DNA of 64,000 bases from Sodiomyces alkalinus F11 (lineage: Eukaryota > Ascomycota > Sordariomycetes > Glomerellales > Plectosphaerellaceae): positions 1,471,237 through 1,535,236 of the forward strand of contig NW_021167088.1 of assembly GCF_003711515.1 (NCBI RefSeq). Direction: 5' to 3'. Under the pieces are notes generated by a model that saw nothing but the letters and a program-made list of their open reading frames with translations, did no database searches and was not told the origin of the DNA. Shown piece after piece: positions 36,109 through 46,528 of the stretch (the stretch's first letter is position 1; every line of letters starts with the position of its first letter). The translations under genes were made by a program, and so were the position numbers.

Positions 36109-36623
36109 NNNNNNNNNNNNNNNNNNNNNNNNNNNNNNNNNNNNNNNNNNNNNNNNNNNNNNNNNNNNNNNNNNNNNNNNNNNNNNNNNNNNNNNNNNNN
36201 NNNNNNNNNNNNNNNNNNNNNNNNNNNNNNNNNNNNNNNNNNNNNNNNNNNNNNNNNNNNNNNNNNNNNNNNNNNNNNNNNNNNNNNNNNNNNNNNNNNN
36301 NNNNNNNNNNNNNNNNNNNNNNNNNNNNNNNNNNNNNNNNNNNNNNNNNNNNNNNNNNNNNNNNNNNNNNNNNNNNNNNNNNNNNNNNNNNNNNNNNNNN
36401 NNNNNNNNNNNNNNNNNNNNNNNNNNNNNNNNNNNNNNNNNNNNNNNNNNNNNNNNNNNNNNNNNNNNNNNNNNNNNNNNNNNNNNNNNNNNNNNNNNNN
36501 NNNNNNNNNNNNNNNNNNNNNNNNNNNNNNNNNNNNNNNNNNNNNNNNNNNNNNNNNNNNNNNNNNNNNNNNNNNNNNNNNNNNNNNNNNNNNNNNNNNN
36601 NNNNNNNNNNNNNNNNNNNNNNN
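36109..36623. other. Assembly gap (515 N)
   Basis: Unresolved bases between the N-terminal part of reverse transcriptase and its GFTGFYRRF-like region, so the catalytic YxDD segment of the gypsy element is missing from the assembly. The true length may differ from 515. Confidence 0.99.
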
Positions 36624-38571
36624 TAGGATTTACGGGGTTTTACCGGCGTTTTATTTATAACTACTCTAAAATTATACGACTATTCACGGACTAATTACGG
36701 ATTAGCGGCTATATACTAGCCGAGCCACTAAAAGATTTTTATCGTGCTTTTAAATAACTTAAGAATACTTTTCTTTCTATACCCGTTTTACGGTAGTTTA
36801 ATCCCTCGTTACTAACACGTCTTAGAACTAATACTTTTAATTTTACTATTAGTGCTATCTTAAGTTAATTAAAGGACCGCGTCTAGCGCCTAGTTACTTT
36901 GCTTTTATATAAGCTTAAAGGCACTAAATTAAAGTATACTACTCCGGATACTAAGCTTATAGCTATTATAAAGGCGTATCGCTATTAGCGTTATTACTTA
37001 CTCTATAGCGCCTCCACTATTAACGTTCTAATAGACTACCTTAATTATTAGACACTATTATATAAACCTAAGCTTAGCAGTAAATATATACGCTAGCTTA
37101 ACGAATTAAGGACTTATAATATTTGTATTATTCACTAACCAGGTAATAAGAACTTTACCGATAATCTCTTACGAAATCCTCTCTATCTTCCTACTTCTAA
37201 TAAATATCTTATTACTACTTAGGAGGTACTGGATAATTTTATATCTAAATTTCGAGTAATCCCCGCCCGAGTACCGGATAAATAATAGCTACCTAATATT
37301 CTCCACGATATTTACTAAGCTTAATAAAAGGATAATTTTCTTACTTCCGGCAGATAGTTAATAGCTAATTAGTAGGAGCCTAGCTTATAGACCCGTGGTA
37401 TCGATAGTCTTATTCGTTTCTATAGTAAGGTCTATATCCCTCGATCTTCCGAACTTTAATTAATAATCCTTTAACTATACTATAACGACCTAACCGCAGG
37501 TCACTAAGGCATGATAAAGATATTAAAACGAATTTAATAATCTTTCTATTAGCCTGGAATATTAACGGATATCCGCTAATAAGTACCTAACTACCCCCTC
37601 TACTAACGCACTAAATCTCGCACTTATACTCCTTATAGCGAATTAGCCCTATTACCTATTCCGACCTAACTATTCTAGTAAATTTCTATAGACTTTATTA
37701 CCGGCCTACCACCTATTAAATAGCCGGGGAGTAAATTAAAGGACGCTATTCTTATAGTTATCTATAGACTAACTAAATATTCCCTTTTTATTCCTACCTC
37801 TAGTAAGCTTATAGCTAAGGGATTAGCGACCACCTTATAGCACCACGTTTTTAAGGTGTATAGTTTACCCGACGGTATTATTTCCGACAGTGGAAGTCTT
37901 TTTATAAGTGCTTTTTAGCGCACGCTATACGGCTTACTATAAGTTAAACACTGCCTTTCCACTACGTACTACCCGTAGACCGATAGTTAAACCGAACGTA
38001 TTAATTAAATTCTCGAGTATTACCTTCGCTCCTACGTTATATAATAATAAGATAATTAGGTTAACCTTTTAGACCTTACTGAATTTATATATAACACGTC
38101 TTAGCATTCTACTACTCGTTATTCACCCGCTAAAGCCCTAATAGGTTATAATCTGCGTAGCCCTTATACTCCTATACTATAAGTTAAACGGCCCTTTACG
38201 TTAGTAGAAAAGAGGGTAAAATAACTTTCTCTTAACTATACCTTAATTTATAAGTAACTATTACTTAGTAATTGGGTAATAGCCGACTATTATAACCGTA
38301 AACGTATACTAAAGGAGTTTTATTTACACGATAAGGTTTTAGTATCTACTAAAAATATAAAAATTACGCGCCGGAGTCGAAAATTATTATATAAATATAT
38401 CGGGCCTTTCGATATTATTAAGGTGATAGGTAATCACCGGTTAGCTTATAAGGTTAACTTTCCTCAGTATCTTCGGATTTATAACGTTTTCCCTATTAGT
38501 TTACTTAAGCCTTTTAACTAAGATAGTCGCGGAGCGCCGGCTAAATAGCTATTAGATATTAAAGGGGAAGA

Positions 38572-38740
38572 GGAGAATAAGTTTAAGGTTAAAAGGATTT
38601 TAGGTATACGCTAGAACCCTAAACGCCGCTACCGTGAATTCCTTATTAAGTGGGAAGATTATCCTGTAGAGGAAAATACTTGGGAACCTAAGTTATCTCT
38701 ATAAAGATTTAGTTACGGAGTACCTCTCTAATTAGATAAC
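38572..38740 (+). pseudogene. Chromodomain remnant at the end of gypsy integrase
   Basis: The frame reads FKVKRILGIR, a stop, then FLIKWEDYPVEENTWEP. This is a clear match to the chromodomain core (YLVKWKGYPxEENTWEP) that defines chromoviruses and steers integration by binding modified histone H3. In-frame stops follow soon after. Confidence 0.88.
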
Positions 38741-38759
38741 CGCTAATTTATAGTTATTA

Positions 38760-41359
38760 GCGGTATAGTAATACTATTATTTTACTAAATTAACTACGTT
38801 TCTTTATATTACTATTATATAGCTAATAATCTCTAGCCGCCTATTTACGGACTTTATACTAAAGCAAAAATACATATAACCGCTATATCCTAGTTATTTC
38901 CTTATTAGTTAATAGTCTAAACCCGATACTTTTTATTAGTCTAAACCTAACAAACCCGACCCTAACTAACTAAGGGTCACCCCTTAATTAATGATATCAT
39001 CGAAGTTATAATACCCACCCTTATAATAACTAATCAGTAATAGGTTATAAGTCAGGAATATAAGGGGAATTACACACCTATTAGTCAATAGTAGGGACTC
39101 CCTTATTATCCTCCTTATCTATAATATCGCTATAGCTATTATTTATCGGAGGAGGGGGGGGTATAAACACTAGAATAATAACGGTAGTCCTACTATTAGC
39201 GATAGCCTAACTACTTAATTCCTTTTGTTAATTCCTAAATTCCTATATAATTATTAGTCTAATCTTTATAAGCTAACTAATAGTTAACCTATAATAATTT
39301 CGTCGGTTAGGGATTTTTACCTATCACGAAGTAACCTAATAAAAGATACTTAGGCGCTAGAATACTTAGTTCGTTTTTCTTATAGTACTAATAATTATCG
39401 TAGTATATTAGTAACCGCTACGCTACTACTAGCCTACCGCTCGGCTATAATTAACTACCGCTAAACTTACTCTTAGCGCTCTTCCTCTAACTCGGTAGTA
39501 GGACGCTTTTAACCTAATAGCTATATCTTCTTATAGTTTAATACACGCTTACCCAGGCGCTATAAATACTATAACTCACTCTATTCTATTTTTAGAAACT
39601 ATCACTTAATAGTTAACCCGCGGGCATATACCTTTAAGCTTCTATCTACCTTATATTAATATTATTCAATTATATTACGCAGATGTATAATTTTATCTAA
39701 CTATATATATAGCATCTATAATTAATCAGTAGTAGAATAGCCATAAACTAACTAATATACCATTTTATAGGGCTTTAATCCCTATCCTATATAATATATA
39801 TATTTAAGCGAGGCCGCTATTATACTAAATTAGTAGCTAATTAATTATTACTCCCTATTCGACTATTTTACTTATAATCTCTATAACTATATAAGGGGAT
39901 TTAACTACTACTAGGGTGCCACTTTATTATTCGACTAATACACTACACGCACGGAACCGGAAACGGATTATATCCCTATTCTACGAGAGGATATAAAGTA
40001 TACGCCCGAGAAGTATTAGCTAATCTACTATTACCTAACTCTATTATTCTATTATTTCTAGCCGTAAAACTATTATTCGAATTACCGGCACTATTTTCGT
40101 TTCTATTACTAACTTTATTACTAGTCTACTACTAACTACCACCTACTTCTCCACTAATTAGACTTATAAGCGCCGACGTATTATTATTCTTAGTATCCGT
40201 ACCCTAGTTACCGGACGCCTTACCGCTAACCCCCTATTAAACGTCGGCGGTTCCACTTTTCTTAGGATAAGGTTTTTTCGGAGTCTTTACCGCACCGCTA
40301 CCACGACTACCCTTAGGAGGTATAGTTATCCTATAGCTAATTAGCTATTACCTATATTCCTACTATAACTCTAGATGCACTTATAACGCTTAGTAAATTT
40401 TCACCTAACTATAATAACTATAAATCTTCTCTATTAATCTATTCTATATTAGTTTCTATCTAACCGCTATCTAGCTATTACTCTCCTTCGAACTTAGATT
40501 CTAACGGAAGAATAGACCTATATATACTAAAGAGAAATAGCGAAAGTATACTAAAGAAAAACTATATACACGTTAGCCACCCATTACCCCTCTACCAGAC
40601 TGCCCCTCCTCTGCTTTAGTTCTGGCACGGTAACACTGCCTATAGCCTCCTTAAGGGAGGAATAGGAGGGGTACTTATAACCCCCTTCGGGAACCCAAAA
40701 AGAGAAAAAGAAGAAGAAAAGGAAAAAAGGCCTATAGCCGAAAAGATCCTCTATATAATAGTAAGGCCCCACTTATCGTGCCTGCTATTTTACTATTCAC
40801 GTATAAAGGGGTAGGCACGCCTTTATTACCGGTAACGCACTTCCCTATTCACGGAATAAATAATACGAACGCGTTTAATAAACGGGGAGATATGAGCTAT
40901 TTAATAATACTACTACTATCTAATAGTGGGTAAACAGCTACTTTAAACTTTTATTTTATACCTGTTATTATATAAGAATATATCCCTTATAGACTTATTT
41001 TTTATAATCAACCTCTATAAACCACCGTCTAATTAACGGTTAGCTACCTATAGTAGTTCTTTCCACGCCCTTATATATACCTAAAATAGTATACTTCGTA
41101 AGGAATTTTCTCTTTATTCTCTTCCCCTAAAAATATCCTCTAGTACTACTATTTAAGGTTAGGATATATTTTAAGCCTTTAGCTCCACCGTTACTTAAAG
41201 GTGGATTACCTACGGCTTTATTTTCTTTAAGCTCCGATCCACGTATTACCGATAGTACTATTAACCCACTCGCCTCACCCGATAATTACTACCCACTCTA
41301 TAGACACTCCGTAGCTACCTACGGCCTAAGGATAGGCCTTATTCCGGGAAGGGGCAGCC
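38760..41359. other. 2.6-kb segment between chromodomain and gypsy 3' LTR
   Basis: Compact fungal chromoviruses usually end pol close to the 3' LTR, but here about 2.6 kb intervene. Most is RIP-like and TpA-rich. The stretch 40580-40800 looks less mutated, keeps CA/TG dinucleotides and has the only longer ORF (minus, 62 aa). The purine-rich GGGAAGGGG (41346-41354) just before the LTR may be the polypurine tract. I recognise no domain in it. Confidence 0.6.
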
Positions 41360-41669
41360 TATTAGGTATAGAATATAAGGAAGACTTAGGAGGTATTAGA
41401 ATATAGTAGTGGACTACGTAGTGGACTACCGGCTAACTAATAAGTGGATATTTATTATATAAAACGGGGAGCTAGACTATTCTAGAAGGAAGGGGTTAGC
41501 GATTATCTCTCCTCTATACTACCACCTACCTTTAAGATACTCTTCCTATTAACCACTAGTTAACCTATAGTTAGCCTCCCCTTATATAAGACTACGATCC
41601 TTATCTATCACTCCCTATCACCCTCTAGTCCCTATCCCTTCGGGGTAGACCCATATCTCCTTCTTAACA
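41360..41669 (+). repeat. Gypsy LTR, right copy (3' LTR)
   Basis: 310-bp partner of 33268-33577. It ends in CA, followed by the AGTAG duplication at 41670-41674. Confidence 0.9.
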
Positions 41670-41674
41670 AGTAG

Positions 41675-42256
41675 TCGGTTCTTCTAGTTCTTGTACGAGG
41701 CTTATAGGTCTACTATAGGTTCGGGGGCAGAAGAGGCAGGATCTACTAGTTCGGGTTTTACCTTAGGTTTATAGATATAGTAGTCTTCGAGGGTAGGAGC
41801 CTGGTTCTTAATTCGAGTTTAGCCCTAGAGGAAGTACTAGAGGTTAAGGTCTTTAGCGCGGCGTTAAGCTTTAATAACCTAAACGACGTAGTTAGAACGG
41901 CCGTTAAGAAGAGGTCTATTATAAGAGAGGGCGTTAGAGGTTATCCTAACGGGGAGGGGTATAGGTAAAGGGATAAAAGAGGTGGCGGAGAAGGTAGAGG
42001 GGGGAGGGTGAATTAACGATAGCTTTAAGCCTTAGTAGGCGAGCGGTTAGTGGCTTCTTCGACGCCTAGGTAAGTAAGCCGTTAGTAATAGCTTTAAGCC
42101 TAGGTAGGCAAGCGGTTAGCTAGGTTATTAATAAGAGGGTAGGAGGGCGTAACGCTATAGCATTAAAACTCTTCGCGAGCTAGGCGGCGATCTTTTTTCG
42201 GGAGCTATCTAAAGCTTTAATTTAAAAAAGAATAACAGGAATATTAGTTACTACTA
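41675..42256 (-). mobile_element. Copia internal region, 5' part of gag and leader (dead)
   Basis: The continuation of the outer element split by the gypsy insertion. On the minus strand the first bases after the LTR read TAGTAGTAACTAATATTCC; undoing RIP-type transitions at the start would give TGGTAGC, the usual start of initiator-Met tRNA primer binding sites in fungal copia elements. Short imperfect repeats of a GCCTACCTAGGCTTAAAGC-like unit occur at about 42005-42125. Only stop-filled gag-like sequence is seen. Confidence 0.7.
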
Positions 42257-42507
42257 TATAAAACTATAAGATCAACCTAGCATAAATTACGTAAGGAATT
42301 ATATTAATTTAAGAGCTAGGGTAGATATCTAGTCTAGGCGATACGGGCCAGGGTACTTAAGCAGAACGGTTTCTCTATATAAACACCGTTCGTTTAATAT
42401 ACCTACGCCCGAAGAGTCTACCGTTTTCATACCGACGATTTCCCACAGGACCAGTTATCAGACCACGGCTATGTAGGGCCGATACAGTTATGCGTTGTGC
42501 GTTTATA
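42257..42507 (-). repeat. Copia LTR, right copy (5' LTR of the minus-strand element)
   Basis: 251-bp partner of 28217-28467, starting TATA where the left copy has TGTG (G to A changes). It is followed by the ATGAC duplication (42508-42512). Confidence 0.92.
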
Positions 42508-42512
42508 ATGAC

Positions 42513-43560
42513 CCGTCCTCACGTGACATGTTTCTCATTACATATATCTTATTAAGGTACCTTTTTAAGGTAAGGTAAGGTAGGGAGGTCCAAGCAACAC
42601 AAAACCAGCGACACACGGGGACCAACCAACCACCTCACTCACCCACGTTATTGTCAAATAACCAAAGGAAATAAGCTATAAGAGGGATGGATAGTGGAGT
42701 CAGAAAATTTATTTTTAACTGGCTCATGCTGATAAAGTCAGACTCATAAGGACCAGCTCAAAACCCACAGATTATAGTGCATCGGCACATCTCCGTCAAG
42801 GGGTCAGGACTCAGAAGACTCAGAAGACGCCTATCTGCTCTCCCTAATCGAACAAAAGACGTGAATACCGAAGAGTTGGTTTTCTTATCTGCAGACCTTT
42901 CAGCCCTTTCCCACCAGGCGAAACAAACGGCTGCGTCCGGAGACGGCTCGTCTGCTATTTAGTATCGTTGCAACGCCTCGCTGTAACCCTGCACGGCAAC
43001 GCGGTCTGCACCCGGCAACTCGAGAATGGGCCGACGCACGGCGGATGATGCTGTCGCTTCCGTACATACATACTACCATACCACTCTACCGGATCAACAG
43101 GGATCCCGTACTCCACCTTGATCCACTGGCAGGAGGGCATCGTGCAGCCGTGCTTCTGTCGAAGACGACAAAAAAAAAAAAAAAAAAAAAAAAGTGGCAT
43201 TTCTGTTGAACCGATTCTTCTGATGCCTGCCCTTGGGGCCATGAGTGAGCACCCATAGGTATTACGCATTGCAGCAGACGTACCATGTCACAGTCATCGA
43301 CGAGTCGGAAGGACCTGTATCATGTATGCGTTCTATTCGCGGTATCCCTTCATTCGAGCCGAGAGACCACGTCCTCGGGTATGGCCAGTTGGCCGCTCTA
43401 TTCCAAAATATCGTCAAAAAACATCATATTCGTTCGGCCTCCTCTTCCGAGACCACGTTGAGTCGTTGACCTATCATAATCATCATAACTGTTCTTTGTT
43501 AGGAACCTGCTTCAGTGCTTCGCCCCCTCCTCCGCCAGGCAAACGTCTTGCCACAAAGAC
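42513..43560. other. Intergenic region right of the transposon
   Basis: Base composition returns to normal at once. It holds AAGGTACC/AAGGTAAGGTAAGG motifs (about 42553-42592) and a run of about 23 A (43169-43191). Small ORFs show no motif. The right end is the 3' flank of the beta-glucosidase gene. Confidence 0.6.
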
Positions 43561-46157
43561 TCAAGGAGCATACGTCTTCTCTCCGACCTGCACCGCCGCC
43601 GAAAGCACCAAGTCGCCAGCGCTCTTCCCCACGCTAAACTTGTACTCGCCGCCCGCAACGACCCACCGCTGCCCCCCCTCGCTCCAGAACGCAAAGTCCC
43701 GCGCCCCCACGGGAATCAGCACCGTCTGGCTCTCGCCCGCCTCGAGCGCCACCTTCTTGAACCCCGCCAGCACCTTGACCGGGTTCTCCGGCGCCGGGTT
43801 CGCGTGGCCGACGTACACCTGCACAGCGACCGCGCCCTTGACGCCGCCCGTGTTGCTGACCCGCACGCTGACGGCGTATTCGTCCGCCGACACCTCTTTG
43901 ACGTCCAGGTCGGCGTAGTCGAACGTCGTGTATGACAGGCCGAACCCGAAGGGGAAGTTGACCTTGTCGGCGGGGAGGCGGTCGAAGTGGCGGTACCCCA
44001 CGAAGACGCCCTCGGCGTACTTGACCTTGAGCTGCCCGTCGACGTACTCGCCCGGGAAGTTGCCGTAGGCGGGGGTATCCTCGAGCCGTTTGGGGAACGT
44101 GCAGGTCAGGTGGCCCTCCGGGGTGCGGGCGCCCGTCAGGACGTCGGCGATGGAGTTTCCGGCCTCCTGGCCCGGGAACCAGGTCTGGAGGAGACCCTTG
44201 ACCTGGCCCAACCAGGGCATAGCCACGGCGACGCCGGTGGAGTTGACGACCACGGTGTTGGGGTTCTCGGCCGCCACGGCCGCCACCAGGTTGTCCTGGC
44301 TTCCTTCGCGCGGGAGGTGGAAGCCCGACTGGTCCTGGCCCTCGGTCTCCCAGTCCGGGTCGTGGCCGGTGAAGACGATGGCGTAGTCGGCCCCCTTGGC
44401 CACCTCAACCGCCTCGGCCAGGATGTCCCTGTGGTACTCGACCGCCGCCATGCCGCCCAGCCGGACGCTGAAACGGCCGTCGAAGATGCCCAGGTCGACG
44501 CCCGCGACCGGCCGGGGCATGTTGGTGAACACCTGGACCTTGTACCGCTTGCCGGCCTCCATCGGCACCTCGAGGCGCGGCACGGGTACGCCGCCGAGCA
44601 TGTATCCCATGAAGTCGGAGCAGTTGGCCGGTTGTTCGTAGATGACCTTGTCGTCGACGGCGAATTTCGACGGACCCAGGCCGGACAGGTTGAAGTAGTA
44701 GGTGGACGTCACGGGCGACGTGAAGTGACCGATAAGCTCAAACTCGCGCTCGCCGCCGGCCCCCGGCGCGGCACTTCCGAGGTCGAACGTCTCGAAGACG
44801 GACAGTTCCGAATTTGGGTGACCTTGCTTTGTCTCGATCGGGGTGGAATGGCCGGGGGAGTAGACATTGTAGGTGAAGCCGGGCGTACCATCCAAGCCGA
44901 CGACGTTTTCGGACAAGAGCGGCAACCGACGGAAGGTATGAGCGCCTATAGAAGGTATTCGTAAGCAGGCGGGGCAGAAAGGGGAAAGAATAGGAAGAAG
45001 AAAAGAGAGCCAAAACAGGGAGGAGAGAGGAGAGAGCAAGCAGAAAGAAAAAAAAAAGAAAAAAAAGAAAAAAAAAAAAGGAAAAGGCCTCACTCACCCT
45101 TAGCATAAGTGAGCTCGACATCGTCACCCAGGGCGGCGCGCAGACCATCCCAAGGGGTAACCCTGTAATGAGAACTGACGGAAGCACTGCCACCACCATG
45201 GATGAGAGCCTGCTTGGCATATCCCAAGAGAGCGACCTTCTTGCCTCTGGCCTTCTCCCTGGTCAGGGGTAAGATGCCCCCCTCGTTCTTGAGCAGCACG
45301 ATGCCCCTGGCGCCGGCCTCGCGGATGAGGGCGCGGTCCTCGGGCTTATCGATGGACTGCTCGGCGGGGATGGTCGGGTCCTCGAAGCACTTCTCCCGCT
45401 CGAGGAAGCGCAGCATGCGGAGGGCCCGCTCGTTGATGGTCTGCTCGGTCACCTTGCCGGCGCTGACGGCGGCGAGCACGTCGGGGATCTTGCGCCAGCG
45501 GGCGGGGCCGGGCATCTCGAGGTCGAGGCCGGCGTTGAGGGCTTCGGCCGTAGAATTCACACCGCCCCAGTCGCTCATGACGAGGCCGTCCCAGCCCCAG
45601 TCGCCGCGGAGGACCTTCTGGAGGAGGAAGGGGTGGGAGTCGGCGTGGATGCCGTTGACCATGTTGTAGGCGGTCATGACGGCGCCCGGGTTGGCCTCCT
45701 TGATGGAGATCTCGAAGGGCTTGAGGTAGATTTCGCGCAGGGCGCGCTCGCTGATCTCCTCGTCGACGGTGAGGCGCTGGGTCTCTTGCTCGTTGGCGGC
45801 GTAGTGCTTGATGGTGGCGGAGACGCCGGTGGACTGCACGCCGATGACGTTGCGGGCGGCGAGCTTCCCGGAGAGGAAGGGGTCCTCGGAGAAGCTCTCG
45901 AAGTTGCGGCCGCCGAGCGGGTGGCGGTGGATGCACATGGTCGGGGCCAGCAGGCAGCGGGCTCCCTTGGTGAGGGTCTCCTTGCCGAGGGCGGTGCCGA
46001 TGCGCTGGGCGAGGTCGACGTCGAAGGTGGATGCTACGCTGCAGGCGGCGGGGAAGCACGCGGAGGTGGCACCGCCTTCCATGGTTCCTCCACGAGCTCC
46101 ATTGGGGCCGTCTGAAGTCTAGTCGGTCGGGCATTGGGATGTCAGTTGGCAACATTG

Positions 46158-46207
<50 letters not shown>

Positions 46208-46528
46208 CAGAATAGAAATATTGGGAGGGACATTGATATCGGATCAGGGTCGGGACAGTCGGGGTGGTTCGGCGCACCTTAAGGACCGGAACGCCTTTTT
46301 CGGGGATTCCCACAGTCTCCCAGAAGTTGGCACCGGCGAGGATTGAGATCTAGAAATTGGAGTGCACCGTCCTGTTAGCCTCTCGGTATGCTTGCGGCGA
46401 TTTCATTCTTAGAAGCTCAACTGAGCTCTGTCTCCTCAACAGGTAGTGGGTGACGATGACTGGGGAGTACGAACCTTCTCTTCCAGCGTCAGCTTGGAGA
46501 GGATCTCGTTCACGTCGACGGGAGCCAT
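43561..46528 (-). CDS. GH3 beta-glucosidase with PA14 insert, probably intracellular
   Basis: Four exons: 46528-46475, 46349-46278, 46118-45098, 44945-43561; 843 aa. Introns are 46474-46350, 46277-46119 and 45097-44946, all phase-consistent. It hydrolyses terminal beta-glucosyl residues, for example of cellobiose. The start MAPVDVNEILSKLTLEEK has no signal peptide, so a cytosolic enzyme is inferred. Motifs seen: TSDGPNGARGG, the GRNFESFSEDP and KHYAANEQE substrate loops, the nucleophile Asp225 in VMSDWGG, the second (alpha/beta sandwich) domain with KNEGGILPL, a PA14 domain (about residues 400-560) inside it, and a C-terminal fibronectin III-like domain after PFGFGLSYTTF. Intron 2 contains a 48-nt poly-T and intron 3 a T-rich tract. 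No transporter or cellulase partner lies nearby. Confidence 0.95.
46158..46205 (-). repeat. 48-nt homopolymer in beta-glucosidase intron 2
   Basis: An uninterrupted run of 48 A on the plus strand (poly-T in the transcript) inside the 159-nt intron 46277-46119. Length in the assembly is doubtful, as for any long homopolymer. It drives several spurious poly-Lys and poly-Phe ORFs. Confidence 0.95.

Larger units (their letters stand above)
33578..41359 (+). mobile_element. Ty3/gypsy chromovirus internal region (dead)
   Basis: Plus-strand remnants in gypsy order. A gag zinc knuckle lies near 35.16 kb (a CCHC-like stretch with GYYANTYP) and a protease-like ALLNSS (DSG-type) site near 35.42 kb. The start of reverse transcriptase follows near 35.95-36.1 kb (FKDIFNID...LP). 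After the assembly gap come a GFTGFYRRFI motif (36.63 kb) and an RNase H TNTFNFTISA relic (36.83 kb). The integrase HxxH/CxxC and core lie at about 37.4-37.9 kb with FITGLPP near 37.7 kb. A chromodomain closes the frame near 38.6-38.7 kb. Interspersed stops show it is inactive. Confidence 0.88.
28212..42512. mobile_element. Nested RIP-mutated LTR retrotransposon block
   Basis: A 14.3-kb block bounded by the 5-bp direct duplication ATGAC (28212-28216 and 42508-42512). The outer element is Ty1/copia, oriented minus; a Ty3/gypsy chromovirus in plus orientation is inserted at 33268-41669 with its own duplication AGTAG. Throughout, CpA and TpG are nearly absent, TpA is in great excess and stops occur in all frames, which is the footprint of RIP (C to T in CpA). 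Nothing in it can encode an intact protein. Confidence 0.93.

Noticed and set aside
28212..42512. Possible AT-rich centromere-like or mitochondrial insertion
   Set aside because: Two LTR pairs with target duplications and copia/gypsy domain relics explain the block; CpA depletion points to RIP, not organellar origin.
46134..46346. Poly-Lys and poly-Phe ORFs around the A48 run
   Set aside because: Created by the homopolymer in an intron of the beta-glucosidase gene.
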